The position numbers and the translations under genes were made by a program. A stretch of DNA of 13,188 nucleotides from positions 1 to 13,188 of the forward strand of contig JAHJRB010000073.1 in assembly GCA_018831025.1 (NCBI GenBank). The letters run 5' to 3'. Numbering within the stretch: the first letter of the stretch is position 1; the number at the start of each line of letters is the position of its first letter. Positions 12,628 to 13,188 of this stretch are shown in pieces. The notes beneath the pieces were generated by a model. It ran no database searches. It was not told the origin of the DNA and saw only the letters and a program-made list of their open reading frames with translations. This DNA comes from Nanobdellota archaeon. Its GTDB lineage: Archaea > Nanobdellota > Nanobdellia > SCGC-AAA011-G17 > ARS1403.

Positions 12628-13188
12628 CTTTTTTTGGCAAAGATATTTACCCACTTATAATCCTCGCCTTCCTGTATATAACTATTCATAATCTCAAAAC
12701 CATTTTTTTTCAAATATTCCTCTAATTCTTCTTTAGTAAAAAAAGTAGTAAATATTTCTTCCTCTCCAACTTTTTCATGTTTTACTGTCTTTTCTCCGCT
12801 TCCTTTTCTCACACTAACAAAAAACATTCCGTTAGATTTTAAGATTGAATTTACTTTCTTTAAAACCCCACCTAATTCATCTTTAGAAACATAAGAAATA
12901 CTATCCTGTGCCCAAACCCCATCAAAGATTCCATCTTCAAAATTAAGTTTAGTAATATCCATAACCTCAAATTTCCCGGTTGGAACCCTTCTCTTTCCCT
13001 CTTCAATCAGTTTTTCACTAGCATCTATCCCCATAGCATCTAAACTATAATCAATAAAATACTGCACATCTCTTCCACTTCCACAACCTAAATCTAATAT
13101 CTTGCCATTTTTAGGCATCAAAGAAATAAATCTGTTTAATTCATATTGAAGCAGGTTATTGCTAAAAGTAAAATCCGCATATTGCTCA
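12624..13188 (-). CDS. SAM-dependent methyltransferase, class I (5' partial)
   Basis: The frame is open to the right edge, so the start lies outside. Upstream of the in-window ATG (13118) it already reads EQYADFTFSNNLLQYELNRF, typical of the N-terminal helix of small class I methyltransferases. Motif I is KILDLGCGSGRDV, the SAM-binding glycine loop. The acidic end of strand 2 is GIDASEKLIEEG, motif II is FEVMDITKLNF, and the motif IV region is GIFDGVWAQDSISYV. The strand 5 region LKSNGMFFVSVRKGSGEK follows, then a C-terminal FTKEELEEYLKKNGF and the closing strand. The best match is the Methyltransf_11/25-type group; the substrate (small molecule, lipid or protein) cannot be told. Its stop overlaps the lspA stop by 4 bases in convergent orientation. 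Confidence 0.88.
   Translation of the reverse strand, partial: EQYADFTFSNNLLQYELNRFISLMPKNGKILDLGCGSGRDVQYFIDYSLDAMGIDASEKLIEEGKRRVPTGKFEVMDITKLNFEDGIFDGVWAQDSISYVSKDELGGVLKKVNSILKSNGMFFVSVRKGSGEKTVKHEKVGEEEIFTTFFTKEELEEYLKKNGFEIMNSYIQEGEDYKWVNIFAKKS
12629..12635 (+). terminator. T7 run after lspA, inside the convergent methyltransferase gene
   Basis: Seven T residues start 2 bases after the lspA stop. On the other strand they encode the Lys-Lys end of the methyltransferase, so the terminator and coding sequence are shared. Confidence 0.45.

Noticed and set aside
13116..13121. TTG or ATG start for the methyltransferase inside the window
   Set aside because: The frame stays open to the right edge and encodes a typical methyltransferase N-terminal helix, so the gene starts outside.
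1..13188. CRISPR arrays, tRNA and rRNA genes
   Set aside because: No regularly spaced repeats, tRNA T-loop signatures or rRNA core sequences were recognised by eye on either strand.

Overview
The window looks like a chromosomal stretch of a small-genome archaeon, most likely of the DPANN group (Woesearchaeota/Pacearchaeota type). This is inferred from several signs. The DNA is strongly A+T-rich. Genes are densely packed and many overlap. Archaeal BRE/TATA promoters sit about 25 bases before start codons, which suggests leaderless messages. The gene families fit too: an intein-split PEP synthase, minimal nucleotidyltransferase (MNT) and HEPN proteins, many tiny membrane or coiled-coil proteins, and a lipoprotein signal peptidase. 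No rRNA, tRNA or CRISPR array was recognised.

Left part (1-3123): the 3' part of a PEP synthase gene (ppsA) carries a 418-residue intein with a LAGLIDADG homing endonuclease, placed one residue before the catalytic histidine. Convergent to it is a winged-helix plus MNT-nucleotidyltransferase gene, followed by an overlapping 32-codon ORF that looks like the start of a HEPN gene. A 30-bp near-perfect palindrome covers the promoter of this pair and is probably its operator.

Middle left (3230-5726, plus strand): a compact operon encodes a probably secreted protein, a 44-residue AbrB/MazE-like DNA-binding protein, a stand-alone CheY-like receiver, a 73-residue helical protein and a 60-residue single-span membrane protein. 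A separately promoted 254-residue protein and a 58-residue ORF follow.

Middle (5749-7097, minus strand): an MNT-HEPN fusion gene lies downstream of two tiny membrane-protein genes. The second of these is broken by a segment of about 210 bp that looks like a decayed, non-autonomous IS200/IS605 element (tnpB tail and omega-RNA-like right end). Removing it in silico restores a 62-codon ORF.

Right (7137-11892, minus strand): four genes, a 664-residue xylose-isomerase-like TIM-barrel protein with a large helical insertion, a 197-residue partner overlapping it by 4 bases, a 158-residue Arg-rich protein and a 539-residue helical protein. None has a function I can assign. A symmetric divergent promoter at 11929-11946 separates them from a plus-strand pair: a Pro-rich/coiled-coil membrane-proximal protein and lspA. 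The window ends inside a minus-strand SAM-dependent methyltransferase gene.
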